Source: Arthrobacter sp. PM3
Lineage (GTDB): Bacteria; Actinomycetota; Actinomycetes; Actinomycetales; Micrococcaceae
Assembly: GCF_003352915.1 (NCBI RefSeq)
Contig: NZ_CP022314.1
Coordinates: 3,508,020 to 3,572,019 of the forward strand
Length of the DNA: 64,000 nt
Reading direction: 5' to 3'
Part shown: positions 7,542 to 15,368 of the stretch, in pieces
Position numbering within the stretch: the first letter of the stretch is position 1
How the letters are laid out: each line of letters begins with the position of its first letter
Notes under the pieces: model-generated
The model's database searches: none
The model's input: the letters and a program-made list of their open reading frames with translations, nothing else
What the model was told of the DNA's origin: nothing
Program-made: the position numbers and the translations under genes

Positions 7542-8946
7542 GTCCAACGATAGCACTTCGAGAATTGCGGCAGGACTCCGCGACTGGATGGCGGGGGCGG
7601 CGCCCGGGGCCCGGCTCCCTTCGACCCGCTCCCTCGTGGCCGAGTATCAGGCCAGTCCCGTCACCGTGCAGAAGGCGCTCCGCACGCTCACCGCGCAGGG
7701 CCTGATCGAGAGCCGGCCCGGCGTGGGGACCTTCGTGCGGGCGGTCCGGGCGGCCCGCCCCGCCGACTACGGCTGGCAGACGGCCGCCCTGGGCACGCCG
7801 CGGGCGCCGCTGCGTCCCGTCTCCACCGCGATGCGCAGCGCGCCGAACGATGTGATCGCTTTCCACTCCGGGTACCCGGACCGCGAGCTGCTGCCCGAGC
7901 GGCTGGTGCGGGCAGCACTGGCCCGCACCAGCCGTTCGGAAGCGGCGTTGTCCCGTCCGCCCGCCGCGGGCCTGCCCGAGCTGCAGTCCTGGTTCGCCCA
8001 GGAACTCTTGGCCGCCACCCCGGCGGGCGTCACGCCGCCCACGCCGAGTGACGTCGTCGTGCTCCCCGGCAGCCAGAGCGGACTTAGTTCCGTGTTCCGG
8101 GCGCTCGTTGGCAGCGGACAACCGCTCCTGGTGGAATCGCCCACATACTGGGGAGCCCTCCTGGCCGCGGCCCAGGCCGGCGTCCGGGTTGTTCCCGTGC
8201 CCAGCGGCCCCGGAGGCCCCGACCCGGAGGAGCTGGACCGCGCCTTTGAGGAGACCGGGGCGCGGCTGTTCTATGCGCAGCCGAACTATGCCAATCCCAC
8301 CGGCGCCCAGTGGTCGCCGCGGGTGGGCGACGCGGTGCTGGACGTGGTGCGCCACCATGGCGCGTTCCTGGTCGAAGATGACTGGGCGCATGACTTCGGG
8401 ATTTCCACGGACGCCATGCCTGTTGCCGCCCGCGACGATTCCGGCCACGTGGTGTACCTGCGCTCGCTGACCAAGAGCGTGTCCCCGGGCATCCGGGTTG
8501 CCGCCGTCACCGCCCGCGGCCCGGCGCGCGACCGCATCCTGGCCGACCGGCGCGCCGAATCCATGTACGTCAGTGGCGTTCTCCAGGCGGCAGCGCTCGA
8601 CGTCGTGACCCAGCCGGCGTGGCAGACCCACCTCCGCGGGCTGCGGCATCAGCTCCAGTCCCGCCGGGATCTGCTGGTCGGCAGCCTGCGGGACCTCGCC
8701 CCGCGGGCCCATGTTGAACATGTGCCCGCGGGCGGGCTGAACCTGTGGGCCAGGCTGCCGGACGGGACCGACGTCGACCGCCTGGTCCGTGACTGCGAGG
8801 CAGCCGGGGTGATCATTGCGGCCGGCTCCGACTGGTTTCCGGCCGAACCGGCCGGGCCCTTCATCCGGCTCAACTATGCCGGACCCAATCCGGCAGCCTT
8901 CCGCGAAGGTGCACGGATCATCGGCCGGGTGCTCGACGCCTCGTGA
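7540..8946 (+). CDS. MocR-type (GntR-aminotransferase fusion) transcriptional regulator
   Basis: This 468-residue protein has a GntR winged-helix domain at residues about 5-70 (LPSTRSLVAEY recognition-helix region, SRPGVGTFV wing), a linker, and a fold-type I aminotransferase domain from about 95 to the end. The PLP-binding lysine is in YLRSLTKSVSPGIRVA, and NYANPTGAQW and DDWAHDF are the usual cofactor motifs. MocR proteins sense PLP or an amino compound and usually control a divergent gene, here the EamA exporter. No ribosome site precedes the ATG, so a leaderless mRNA is likely. A TTG at 7531 is a possible alternative start. Confidence 0.93.
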   Translation: MSNDSTSRIAAGLRDWMAGAAPGARLPSTRSLVAEYQASPVTVQKALRTLTAQGLIESRPGVGTFVRAVRAARPADYGWQTAALGTPRAPLRPVSTAMRSAPNDVIAFHSGYPDRELLPERLVRAALARTSRSEAALSRPPAAGLPELQSWFAQELLAATPAGVTPPTPSDVVVLPGSQSGLSSVFRALVGSGQPLLVESPTYWGALLAAAQAGVRVVPVPSGPGGPDPEELDRAFEETGARLFYAQPNYANPTGAQWSPRVGDAVLDVVRHHGAFLVEDDWAHDFGISTDAMPVAARDDSGHVVYLRSLTKSVSPGIRVAAVTARGPARDRILADRRAESMYVSGVLQAAALDVVTQPAWQTHLRGLRHQLQSRRDLLVGSLRDLAPRAHVEHVPAGGLNLWARLPDGTDVDRLVRDCEAAGVIIAAGSDWFPAEPAGPFIRLNYAGPNPAAFREGARIIGRVLDAS

Positions 8947-9125
8947 GCGCCGCCGTCCGTCTCCGCAAGGCACCCGGCTTCACGGAGCCTGGCGGGCCCG
9001 GATTCCTTACGCCACGTTTCGGCTGGTGAAGCCGCGTTTCCCCGCGCGTCCATCCGTTTCATCCGGTCTTGGGAACCGGCCGCCGCAGTGGTTGATTGGG
9101 TGCACACGCATCGAAAGGACACGCC

Positions 9126-9641
9126 ATGACGGTACACACCGACCTCAGCCCCCGCCGGCTCCGGACCATCCTGGGCCACTTCGCCACCGGCCTGACCGTG
9201 ATCACGGCGGCTACCAAGGACGGCCCTGCCGGCTTCACATGCCAGTCCTTCTCCTCGCTGTCGCTGGAACCGGCACTGGTGACCTTCAGCCCCTCCCGGA
9301 CCTCCAGCACCTGGCCGCTCCTGCGCGAGGCCGGGCGCTTCACCGTGAACATCCTGCCTGCCGAACATGAGCACCTGGCAACCCGGTTTGCCCGGTCGGG
9401 AACCGACAAATTCGCCGGCGTCAGCCACGCGCCGTCGCCCCTGGGCAACCCGGTGCTGGACCAGGCCCTGGCCTGGGTGGATTGCGAACTCCACCAGGAG
9501 TACGACGGCGGCGACCACACGATCGTGGTCGCCTCCGTCCGCGCCCTGCACGCCCGTGACGAGGCCGAGCCGCTGCTGTTCTTCAAGGGCAGCTACGCCG
9601 GGGTGCGGTCGCGGTCCGGCGCGCTGGAGAGCGTGGCATGA
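9126..9641 (+). CDS. Flavin reductase-like (FMN-binding split barrel) domain protein
   Basis: This 171-residue protein belongs to the flavin-reductase family of two-component monooxygenases (HpaC/HsaB type): LRTILGHFATGLTVITA at the start, GFTCQSFSSLSLEPALVTFS as the flavin-binding core and the closing FFKGSYAG strand. It would reduce FMN or FAD with NAD(P)H and release it to an oxygenase. The nearest such oxygenase is the RibA-monooxygenase fusion about 1.0 kb downstream. The ATG has GAAAGGAC upstream and starts a region preceded by 179 bp without genes. Pairing with the fusion protein is inferred from distance only. Confidence 0.9.
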   Translation: MTVHTDLSPRRLRTILGHFATGLTVITAATKDGPAGFTCQSFSSLSLEPALVTFSPSRTSSTWPLLREAGRFTVNILPAEHEHLATRFARSGTDKFAGVSHAPSPLGNPVLDQALAWVDCELHQEYDGGDHTIVVASVRALHARDEAEPLLFFKGSYAGVRSRSGALESVA

Positions 9642-9985
9642 CGACGGCCAGGAACGGTTCCCGACGACGCGTCCTCTGAGGCGGCCGCGCCGACCGGCAC
9701 CCGGACCCCTGGGCGTCCGCTGAAGACTGGAGCGGAATCGCCGAGGGAAGCAGCGTCGAAGTGCGCGTGTCGGCCCAGCAAGCCTACCTGGGCCGGGTGG
9801 ATGCAAAGACTCCCGACTCCAGCATTGTCTGGGTGGTCAGCGTCGCCGGTCTCGGCCGCCGGATGTACGGAAACCGCGATGGCGTCCGCCTGCGGCCGGA
9901 GTCCGATGATGCGGTGGGCGCCGTCGCGGCCGGTGACGACGGCGTGGGCGCGGGCTTCGCCGACTACTTCACGATCTATCCCTGA
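9638..9985 (+). pseudogene. Small hypothetical gene interrupted by an in-frame TGA
   Basis: An ATG at 9638 overlaps the flavin-reductase stop (ATGA), runs 13 codons and meets TGA at 9677-9679. The same frame then stays open for another 101 codons, beginning DPWASAEDWSGIAEGSSVEV a few codons later and ending FADYFTIYP. No ATG or GTG lies between the stop and this conserved-looking stretch; the first downstream GTG (9761) would leave a 74-residue protein. Either this is a gene broken by a nonsense change or base error, or a short protein starts at 9761. No family can be named with certainty. Confidence 0.45.
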
Positions 9986-10136
9986 AAGCCATGCCCCACA
10001 ACGGAGCAGCATGCAACACTGGTCCGATGCCCGAGTTCACCATCTCCACTTCCAGCCAGCCATCCGATGCCGAAGTCCGGAACCGGTTCGCGTGTTTGCC
10101 CAATTTCGTTAGCCGAAATTTACTGCGCGGCGGACG

Positions 10137-10475
10137 TCATCCGGCGCTGCGGGGCGCGAACATGATCACGGCGACTCCGAACAGGCAGATGACCGAGCCC
10201 GCGATGTCCCAGCGGTCCGGCCGGAAGCCGTCGAAGATCATGCCCCATGCCAGCGAGCCGGCTACGAACACGCCGCCGTACGCGGCGAGGATCCGGCCGA
10301 AATGCGCATCCGGCTGCAGCGTGGCCGCGAAGCCGTAGATGCCCAGCGCCACGACCCCCAGGCCGGCCAGCCACCAGCCTTTGCCCTCACGGACGGACTG
10401 CCAGACGAGCCACGCCCCGCCGATTTCAGCCGCCGCGGCCAGGACGAACAGCAGGATGGTTTTAGCGATAGTCAC
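10137..10475 (-). CDS. ynfA: YnfA/UPF0060-family membrane protein
   Basis: This 112-residue protein has four hydrophobic helices and the family hallmarks: [16 protein letters not shown] in the first helix, [18 protein letters not shown] in the second, [15 protein letters not shown] in the third and [22 protein letters not shown] in the fourth. It is a small SMR-like inner-membrane protein; transport function is likely but the substrate is not established. The start is GTG (VTIAKT), the point where similarity to the family begins; no strong ribosome site is seen. The 115 bases between it and the broken gene upstream hold only a short open stretch from 10027 (MPEFTIS) that resembles no known protein. 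Confidence 0.88.
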   Translation of the reverse strand: MTIAKTILLFVLAAAAEIGGAWLVWQSVREGKGWWLAGLGVVALGIYGFAATLQPDAHFGRILAAYGGVFVAGSLAWGMIFDGFRPDRWDIAGSVICLFGVAVIMFAPRSAG

Positions 10476-10584
10476 GCCATCATGATGGCATCCGGCACTG
10501 GGCCGCCCCGACCGGTGCACTGCGCTGGGTCCTGATGCCGTCACATGGGGTCATCGCTTGCGTCATCGGCTCCCCGCTCTTATA

Positions 10585-10600
10585 ACTTTAAGGTTCAAGT
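10585..10600. promoter_or_regulatory. MarR-like inverted repeat upstream of the RibA-monooxygenase fusion
   Basis: ACTTTAAGGTTCAAGT is a 16-bp imperfect palindrome (half-sites ACTTTAAG and, reversed, ACTTGAAC). It overlaps the AT-rich TATAACT box at 10581-10587 and is followed by AAAAT. The same architecture, with a perfect 16-bp repeat also followed by AAAAT, stands before the dioxygenase gene at 12635. MarR-family repressors of aromatic catabolism bind such sites. No MarR gene lies in the window. Confidence 0.6.
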
Positions 10601-10607
10601 AAAATTT

Positions 10608-10663
10608 CCGCGGGACGTGCCGCGGAGGGATGTCGTCCGGCCGGCGGATACCGCCGGCCGGAC
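10608..10663 (+). other. Structured 5' leader of the RibA-monooxygenase gene
   Basis: Two strong hairpins can form in the roughly 95-nt leader. The first pairs CCGCGG at 10608-10613 with CCGCGG at 10620-10625. The second is a perfect 13-bp stem (GTCCGGCCGGCGG at 10635-10647 with its complement at 10651-10663) closed by a 3-nt loop. No run of T follows, so it is not a classical terminator. The conserved blocks of the FMN riboswitch are not visible. Possible attenuator or mRNA-stability element. Confidence 0.5.
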
Positions 10664-10696
10664 GGTTGTCCCGTTGCCGAGGCCTGAGGATCTAAG

Positions 10697-12586
10697 ATGA
10701 CCGTTTCGCTGGAGTCCGTCGAATTGGCGGCCGCCGTCGCCGCGGCTGCCGTGCGCAGCCGGGTTTCCGTGCCGCTGCGCTTCCCGGACGGCTTCACGGC
10801 CGACGCCGAGGTGCTGACGTTCAGCGGCCTCGCCGACGGCAAGGAGCACTTGCTGCTCGCCTTCGGTGACTGGAGGCGGGCGTTGGGCGGTCAATCTGCG
10901 CGGCAGCATTCACCGGGGGAGCGGGAGCCGGCCGGGCCGGCGCCCCTGGTCCGGCTGCACAGCGAGTGCCTGACGGGCGACGTCTTCGGCAGCCAGCGGT
11001 GCGACTGCGGGCCGCAGCTGCGGGAGGCGGTGGAGCGCATCGACGCCGCCGGCGGGTTCCTTCTCTACCTCCGCCAGGAGGGCCGCGGCATCGGCCTGTA
11101 TTCCAAGTTGGACGCCTACGCCCTGCAGGACACCGGCCTGGACACCTACGAGGCCAACCTGGCCCTGGGGCACGGCGAGGACGAGCGGGACTACACGGCC
11201 GCCGCCCAGATGCTCGCCGCCGTCGGCGCCGGCTCGGTGCGGCTGCTCACCAACAACCCGGACAAGGCGGCCCAGTTGACCGCCCTCGGAATCGACGTCG
11301 CCGAGCAGATTGCCACGGGCGTCCATCTGTCCCCGGCCAACCGCCGCTACCTGGCCGCCAAGCGGGACCACACCGCCCACACCCTGGACCTCCCGCCAGC
11401 GGCGGCAGATGCTGCATCCTCGGCCGTCGTCCCGACCCATGAGGAGATGCTCGCCCGGGTTGACGGACTCGTCCCCGGCCTGCGTGCCCGGGCCGAGGAA
11501 ACTGAGCGCCTCCGCCGCCTGCCGGATGCCACCATCGCTGAGTTGCAGGCCGCGGGGGTCTTCCACGTGCTCTCCCCGAAGTCCGTCGGCGGATTCGGTA
11601 TGGGGCTTGAAACCTACGTCGAGGTGGTACGCCGGCTTGCCCGGGGATGTGCCTCCACGGCGTGGAGCGCCGGGCACCTGATCGAGCATGTGTGGATGCT
11701 CGCGCGCTGGCCCGAAGCGGCGCAGAGCGAGGTCTTCGCGAGCGGGCCGGCGCCGCTGGCGGCCGCGACCGGTGCCCCGGCAGGCACGGCCGAGCGCGTG
11801 CCGGGAGGGTATGCGATCTCGGGCCGGTGGACCTTCGCTTCCGGCGTCATGCATTCCGAATGGGCCCTGCTGGCCGCGCAGTACGACGGCGTGCGCCTGC
11901 AGTGCCTGGTCCCGCTGGCCGACGTCGAACTGCTCGACGTGTGGCACACGGCCGGCCTCCGGGGGACGGGAAGCAACGACATCCGGGCAGAGAGGCTCTT
12001 TGTCCCGGAGCGCCGGGCCCTGGACTGGGAGCGCCTGGGTGCGGAGGACAACCCCGGCAGCCTGCTTCATCGTGACCCGCTGATCCACACGCCCATGGGC
12101 TCGCTGCTGAATATGGTGGCCCCGGCCGCCGCCCTCGGCTCGGCCGAATACGCCGTCGAGATCTTCCGGGAAGTGGTGCTCGCCCGCAAGGTCAAGCACA
12201 CGGTGGAGGAACGCCAGGCGGATTCGCCCCTTGCGCAGGCCCGCTACGCGCAGGCCTACGGGCTGGTTGCCACCGCCAGGCTGCACTGGCAGGACGCGGT
12301 CCGGGTGGTTTCGTCCTCCCATGCGCGCAGGAGTTCAACGCTGACAGACGACGAGCGCTCGCGGTACCGGCTCTCGCTCGCCCTGAGTGGCGAGGCGTCG
12401 GCCGAGGCCGTCCGCCTGGTCCTGGCCGGTTCCGGCGGGAGCGTCCACCGGCTCTCGCATCCGCTGCAGCGCATCCAGCGGGATGTCAACGTCCTGCTGA
12501 ACCACGCGGCCCTGACCCGGGACCCCATCCTGGAGCAGGCGGGCCGCGGCCTGCTGGGCCTCGGATTCTCTGTGCCTTCATTCTGA
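10697..12586 (+). CDS. GTP cyclohydrolase II - flavin-dependent monooxygenase fusion
   Basis: This 629-residue protein has two enzyme domains. Residues about 20-225 are a GTP cyclohydrolase II (RibA): zinc cysteines C91, C102 and C104 in HSEC/GSQRCDCG, the LRQEGRGIGL catalytic loop (125-134) and the LLTNNPDK motif (183-190). Residues about 246-629 are an acyl-CoA-dehydrogenase-fold monooxygenase of the HsaA/HpaA group D type (GRWTFASGVMHSEW, LRGTGSNDI, SGGSVHRLSHPLQRIQRD). GTP cyclohydrolase II makes the first riboflavin precursor, and the partner domain consumes reduced flavin to hydroxylate a phenol. All key RibA residues are present, so the domain looks active. The gene lies behind a MarR-like repeat shared with the next gene. 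Confidence 0.9.
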   Translation: MTVSLESVELAAAVAAAAVRSRVSVPLRFPDGFTADAEVLTFSGLADGKEHLLLAFGDWRRALGGQSARQHSPGEREPAGPAPLVRLHSECLTGDVFGSQRCDCGPQLREAVERIDAAGGFLLYLRQEGRGIGLYSKLDAYALQDTGLDTYEANLALGHGEDERDYTAAAQMLAAVGAGSVRLLTNNPDKAAQLTALGIDVAEQIATGVHLSPANRRYLAAKRDHTAHTLDLPPAAADAASSAVVPTHEEMLARVDGLVPGLRARAEETERLRRLPDATIAELQAAGVFHVLSPKSVGGFGMGLETYVEVVRRLARGCASTAWSAGHLIEHVWMLARWPEAAQSEVFASGPAPLAAATGAPAGTAERVPGGYAISGRWTFASGVMHSEWALLAAQYDGVRLQCLVPLADVELLDVWHTAGLRGTGSNDIRAERLFVPERRALDWERLGAEDNPGSLLHRDPLIHTPMGSLLNMVAPAAALGSAEYAVEIFREVVLARKVKHTVEERQADSPLAQARYAQAYGLVATARLHWQDAVRVVSSSHARRSSTLTDDERSRYRLSLALSGEASAEAVRLVLAGSGGSVHRLSHPLQRIQRDVNVLLNHAALTRDPILEQAGRGLLGLGFSVPSF

Positions 12587-12634
12587 CCCGGCGCCGCGGG
12601 GTGCCGGCGAGGGCTGCTGTCCACTGAGATTTAT

Positions 12635-12650
12635 GCTTGAAGCTTCAAGC
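12635..12650. promoter_or_regulatory. Perfect 16-bp MarR-like operator before the extradiol dioxygenase
   Basis: GCTTGAAGCTTCAAGC is a perfect palindrome 22 bases before the dioxygenase ATG. It shares the CTTGAA/TTCAAG half-sites and the trailing AAAAT with the site at 10585-10600. Shared control of the monooxygenase fusion and the ring-opening enzyme by one MarR-type repressor is inferred. Confidence 0.65.
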
Positions 12651-12672
12651 AAAATGCGGTAGGCTTTTAGGT

Positions 12673-13470
12673 ATGACGCAGACAGCTGACCGCCCTCCGG
12701 TACTCTTCCTCAGCCACAGTGCCCCGCCGCTGGCAGACGATTCCACGTGGACCCGCGAACTTAATGCCTGGTCCGGTACCTTCGGGAAGCCGAAGGACAT
12801 CCTCATGGTCTCCGCCCACTGGGAGAACGCCCCGGTCACGCTGAGCGCCACCCGGCGCGACCCAGGCCTGGTCTATGATTTCTGGGGCTTCCCGCAGAAG
12901 TACTACGAAGTGGCGTATGACGCCCCGCAGGCCCCTGAGCTGGCCGCCGAGGTGGAGCGGCTGGTCAACGGCCACGGCCATCACGTGGAACGCGACGAGA
13001 GCCGCGGCCTGGACCACGGCGCTTATGTTCCGCTGAAGGAAATGTATCCGGAAGCGGACGTTCCCGTGGTGCAGATGTCCATGCCGACGCTGGATCCGCA
13101 AGGATTGTTTGAACTTGGCGTGTCCCTCGGGCCCCTGCGCGACCGGGGAACGCTGATCGTGGGATCGGGTTTCACCACCCACAACCTGCGCTGGTTCAAC
13201 CCCGCCGGCGGTCCGGACGTCGCGCCGCCCGCGGCCTCCAGCGAATTCGACCACTGGGCCGAAGAAGCGATGGCGCGCGGCGACGTCGACTCCATCCTGG
13301 ACTTCCTGAACAAGGCGCCGGCCGCCCGCGAAGCCCACCCCCGGAGTGAACACTGGGCCCCGCTCTATGTTGCCCTCGGTGCCGCCTACGGCTCGGGCGA
13401 CATTCAGGCCAGGACGGCGATCGACGGATTCTGGTTCGGACTCTCCAAGCGCTCCTGGACCCTCACGTAG
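12673..13470 (+). CDS. LigB/DODA-type extradiol ring-cleavage dioxygenase
   Basis: This 265-residue protein matches 4,5-DOPA extradiol dioxygenases (YgiD-like): LFLSHSAPP (His ligand near 17), VSAHWEN near 56-62, DHGAYVPLKEMYPEADVPVVQMS near 125-145 and GSGFTTHNLR near 178. These residues supply the Fe(II)/metal ligands and catalytic acid. It opens a catechol ring with molecular oxygen. The frame extends upstream but the ATG at 12673 gives the family N-terminus and lies just after the operator. With the preceding monooxygenase it would form a hydroxylate-then-cleave pair for a phenolic compound. Confidence 0.9.
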   Translation: MTQTADRPPVLFLSHSAPPLADDSTWTRELNAWSGTFGKPKDILMVSAHWENAPVTLSATRRDPGLVYDFWGFPQKYYEVAYDAPQAPELAAEVERLVNGHGHHVERDESRGLDHGAYVPLKEMYPEADVPVVQMSMPTLDPQGLFELGVSLGPLRDRGTLIVGSGFTTHNLRWFNPAGGPDVAPPAASSEFDHWAEEAMARGDVDSILDFLNKAPAAREAHPRSEHWAPLYVALGAAYGSGDIQARTAIDGFWFGLSKRSWTLT

Positions 13471-13489
13471 AACGATGTGAGCCCAGCCC

Positions 13490-14050
13490 ATGGTTCCCAT
13501 GCCGTCACCAGGCGATTCCACCGCGGGGGACTTCACCCGCGGTGATTTCGGGCCGGGCGATTTCGCGCAGGCCGGCGCCGGGGCGTGGTCGGACGGCCCG
13601 CTGGTGCTGGGCGTGCCGTGGGAATTCGACGGGCAGCTGGTGCGGTCGGCAGCCGGGCTGGCCGCCATCATGGAAAAGCATCTGATTTGCGCTTTCGTGG
13701 ACCCGGCGAGCTACCTTACGGAATGGGAACCGCCCGGCTCCCGCGACGGCACCTCCCTGGATCCGGTGCCCAGCATCGACGCCGAATTCCCCGCCCGCCA
13801 GATGCTCACCAAACTTGAGGATCTCTTGGGTCAGCCCGGCGGGGCATGGTCCTTCCGGGTGTTGAACGGCGAGGTTGCCCAGGCCCTGGTCCGGCTTGCC
13901 GAGAGCACGGATGCCGCCGCCTTGATAGTCGGCGGACAGCGGCCGGGACGGGTGGCCCGGATGGGCCGGCTCCTGGAAGGGTCGGTCAGCGTCTCCTTGA
14001 CCCGGCTGCAGGCCAGGCCCGTGCTGATCGTCCCGCACACGGCATCCTGA
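13490..14050 (+). CDS. Universal stress protein-like domain protein
   Basis: This 186-residue protein has a Gly/Asp/Phe-rich N-terminus (residues 1-35, repeated GDF units) followed by one UspA-like domain. The C-terminal half contains GGQRPGRVARMGRLLEGSVSVSLTRLQARPVLIVP, which follows the ATP-binding G-2x-G-9x-G(S) pattern. It is probably a cytoplasmic nucleotide-binding stress protein. It starts 20 bases after the dioxygenase stop, so it may be the third gene of that operon, although its promoter could be separate. The start could be either of two nearby ATGs (13490 or 13499). Confidence 0.75.
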   Translation: MVPMPSPGDSTAGDFTRGDFGPGDFAQAGAGAWSDGPLVLGVPWEFDGQLVRSAAGLAAIMEKHLICAFVDPASYLTEWEPPGSRDGTSLDPVPSIDAEFPARQMLTKLEDLLGQPGGAWSFRVLNGEVAQALVRLAESTDAAALIVGGQRPGRVARMGRLLEGSVSVSLTRLQARPVLIVPHTAS

Positions 14051-14084
14051 CAGTCAGCGGCGTGACCGCCGGCGCCGCTCGTTT

Positions 14085-14099
14085 CATCCGTTTCGGATG
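14085..14099. repeat. Perfect inverted repeat CATCCG-TTT-CGGATG
   Basis: A 6-bp perfect inverted repeat with a 3-base spacer lies 117 bp upstream of the DUF998-like gene. The right part (TTTCGGATGA) recurs as a tandem pair at 24914-24942, and the left part (CATCCGTTTC) recurs at 9051-9060. It may be a protein-binding site or a short hairpin; function unknown. Confidence 0.4.
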
Positions 14100-14216
14100 A
14101 CGGTCCGTGGCGGGACCCGGCATAGCGTTGGAGTACCGCCGACGGGGGAACGCCCGGGCTGCTGCCCCCGACGGCGGACCAGGACGAGCCGGAACGCCAG
14201 CGAATCGAAGTGAGCG

Positions 14217-15338
14217 ATGTCAGAGCCGAACAAGCACGCCGCCGTGGCTGCCGAGGCGCGGGCACTCTTCGTAGGCAGCGCGGGCTTCGTGGTACTCGGC
14301 GCGGTAGCGTTCCTGCTGCTCGGCCGGGAGCCTGTTGCCTTGTCCGGCCGGGGTTCCGCCGGCGACATTTCGGCCATGGGCACGGCGGTTCTTGGTGCCG
14401 GCGCGGTGGTGGCCGGCTCCCTGCAGCGACGCGCACCGCGCTCACCCCAGCTTCGGAAGAGCCGCGGGACACGTCGCGTGATCGACATCGCCGGACTCGC
14501 CCTGGCCCACGCCTGCATCTTCCTGCTCGGCTGGCTGGCGCTATTCTGGATCTTCCAGCAGGCGTTCATCGGCGCGGTCCTCTATCCCGTGTCAGCCGCG
14601 GTCCTGATCGGCACCACGGGCGCCGTCAGCGCCTACGCTGCGTACCTCTCGGCGCTCGGCATGACCGCGTACCGGCTTGCCGCGCTCCTGGCAGGATTCC
14701 TGGTCATCGGGATCCTGACGAGCATGCTGACCGCCGCGGATCCGCAATGGTGGCAGAAGAACCTCAGCGCCCTCGGCATGAACTCCGGCATTTCCGCGGT
14801 GGCATTCAACTTCACCCTGATCGTCGCCGGTGTCGTGGTCACCACCCTCGCCGGATACTCGACGACGACGCTCGCGGCGGCCGCCACGACCCCGTCCGAG
14901 CTGCACCGGGTCAGGCGGCTCGAACGCGGCCTTATCCTCATGGGGATCTTTCTGGCATGCGTCGGCCTGTTCCCGGTCGATGAACGCTTCGGGCTCCACA
15001 CCCTGGTCGCGTCCGGCATGGTGGTGGTCTTCGCTTCGCTCATCGTCCGCATCCGGACCCTCGTCCCGTCCGTCTCGTCGACCTTCGCGGCGCTCGGCTG
15101 GGTGTTCCTCGCGGTCATCGTCGCCGCTGCCGTGCTGTGGTTTCCCGTCGGCTACTACAACCTGACCGCGGTGGAGCTCATCGCCGCCTCGCTGATTTTC
15201 GCCTGGCTCATTGTCCTGATCCGGAACCTTGCCGCCGTCGACGCCGACCTGTTGAGTGTTGATCAGTCCGGTGTTGAGCCCGGAGTCGATCAGCCCGATG
15301 TTCCCGACGCCGAACGGCCGGCCAGACCGCTGGCCTAG
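14217..15338 (+). CDS. DUF998-like polytopic membrane protein
   Basis: This 373-residue protein has about eight transmembrane helices (starting near residues 18, 50, 88, 122, 150, 185, 245, 270 and 305) and a charged, Asp/Pro-rich C-terminal tail. The segment QKNLSALGMNSGISAVAFN and the later GLFPVDERFGLHTLVASG resemble the N-x-S-x-L-G and G-x-F-P-x(n)-H motifs of DUF998 proteins, whose function is unknown. The ATG follows GAAGTGAGCG, a weak ribosome site. It is monocistronic; the 166 bases before it hold only the inverted repeat at 14085. Confidence 0.65.
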   Translation: MSEPNKHAAVAAEARALFVGSAGFVVLGAVAFLLLGREPVALSGRGSAGDISAMGTAVLGAGAVVAGSLQRRAPRSPQLRKSRGTRRVIDIAGLALAHACIFLLGWLALFWIFQQAFIGAVLYPVSAAVLIGTTGAVSAYAAYLSALGMTAYRLAALLAGFLVIGILTSMLTAADPQWWQKNLSALGMNSGISAVAFNFTLIVAGVVVTTLAGYSTTTLAAAATTPSELHRVRRLERGLILMGIFLACVGLFPVDERFGLHTLVASGMVVVFASLIVRIRTLVPSVSSTFAALGWVFLAVIVAAAVLWFPVGYYNLTAVELIAASLIFAWLIVLIRNLAAVDADLLSVDQSGVEPGVDQPDVPDAERPARPLA

Positions 15339-15368
15339 GCTTCCGATCCCAGCCAGCCTGTTTCAAAC

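Noticed and set aside
9677..9679. Selenocysteine readthrough of the TGA
   Set aside because: No SECIS-like stem follows and the residue position is outside the conserved-looking domain.
10027..10131. Short plus-strand frame beginning MPEFTISTSSQPSDAEV
   Set aside because: It has no ribosome site or family match and runs into the antisense of the YnfA gene; probably chance or a remnant too short to name.
10601..10696. FMN riboswitch before the RibA-monooxygenase fusion
   Set aside because: The conserved AGGGGCA and GAAATTCCC-like blocks are absent; only GC-rich hairpins are seen.
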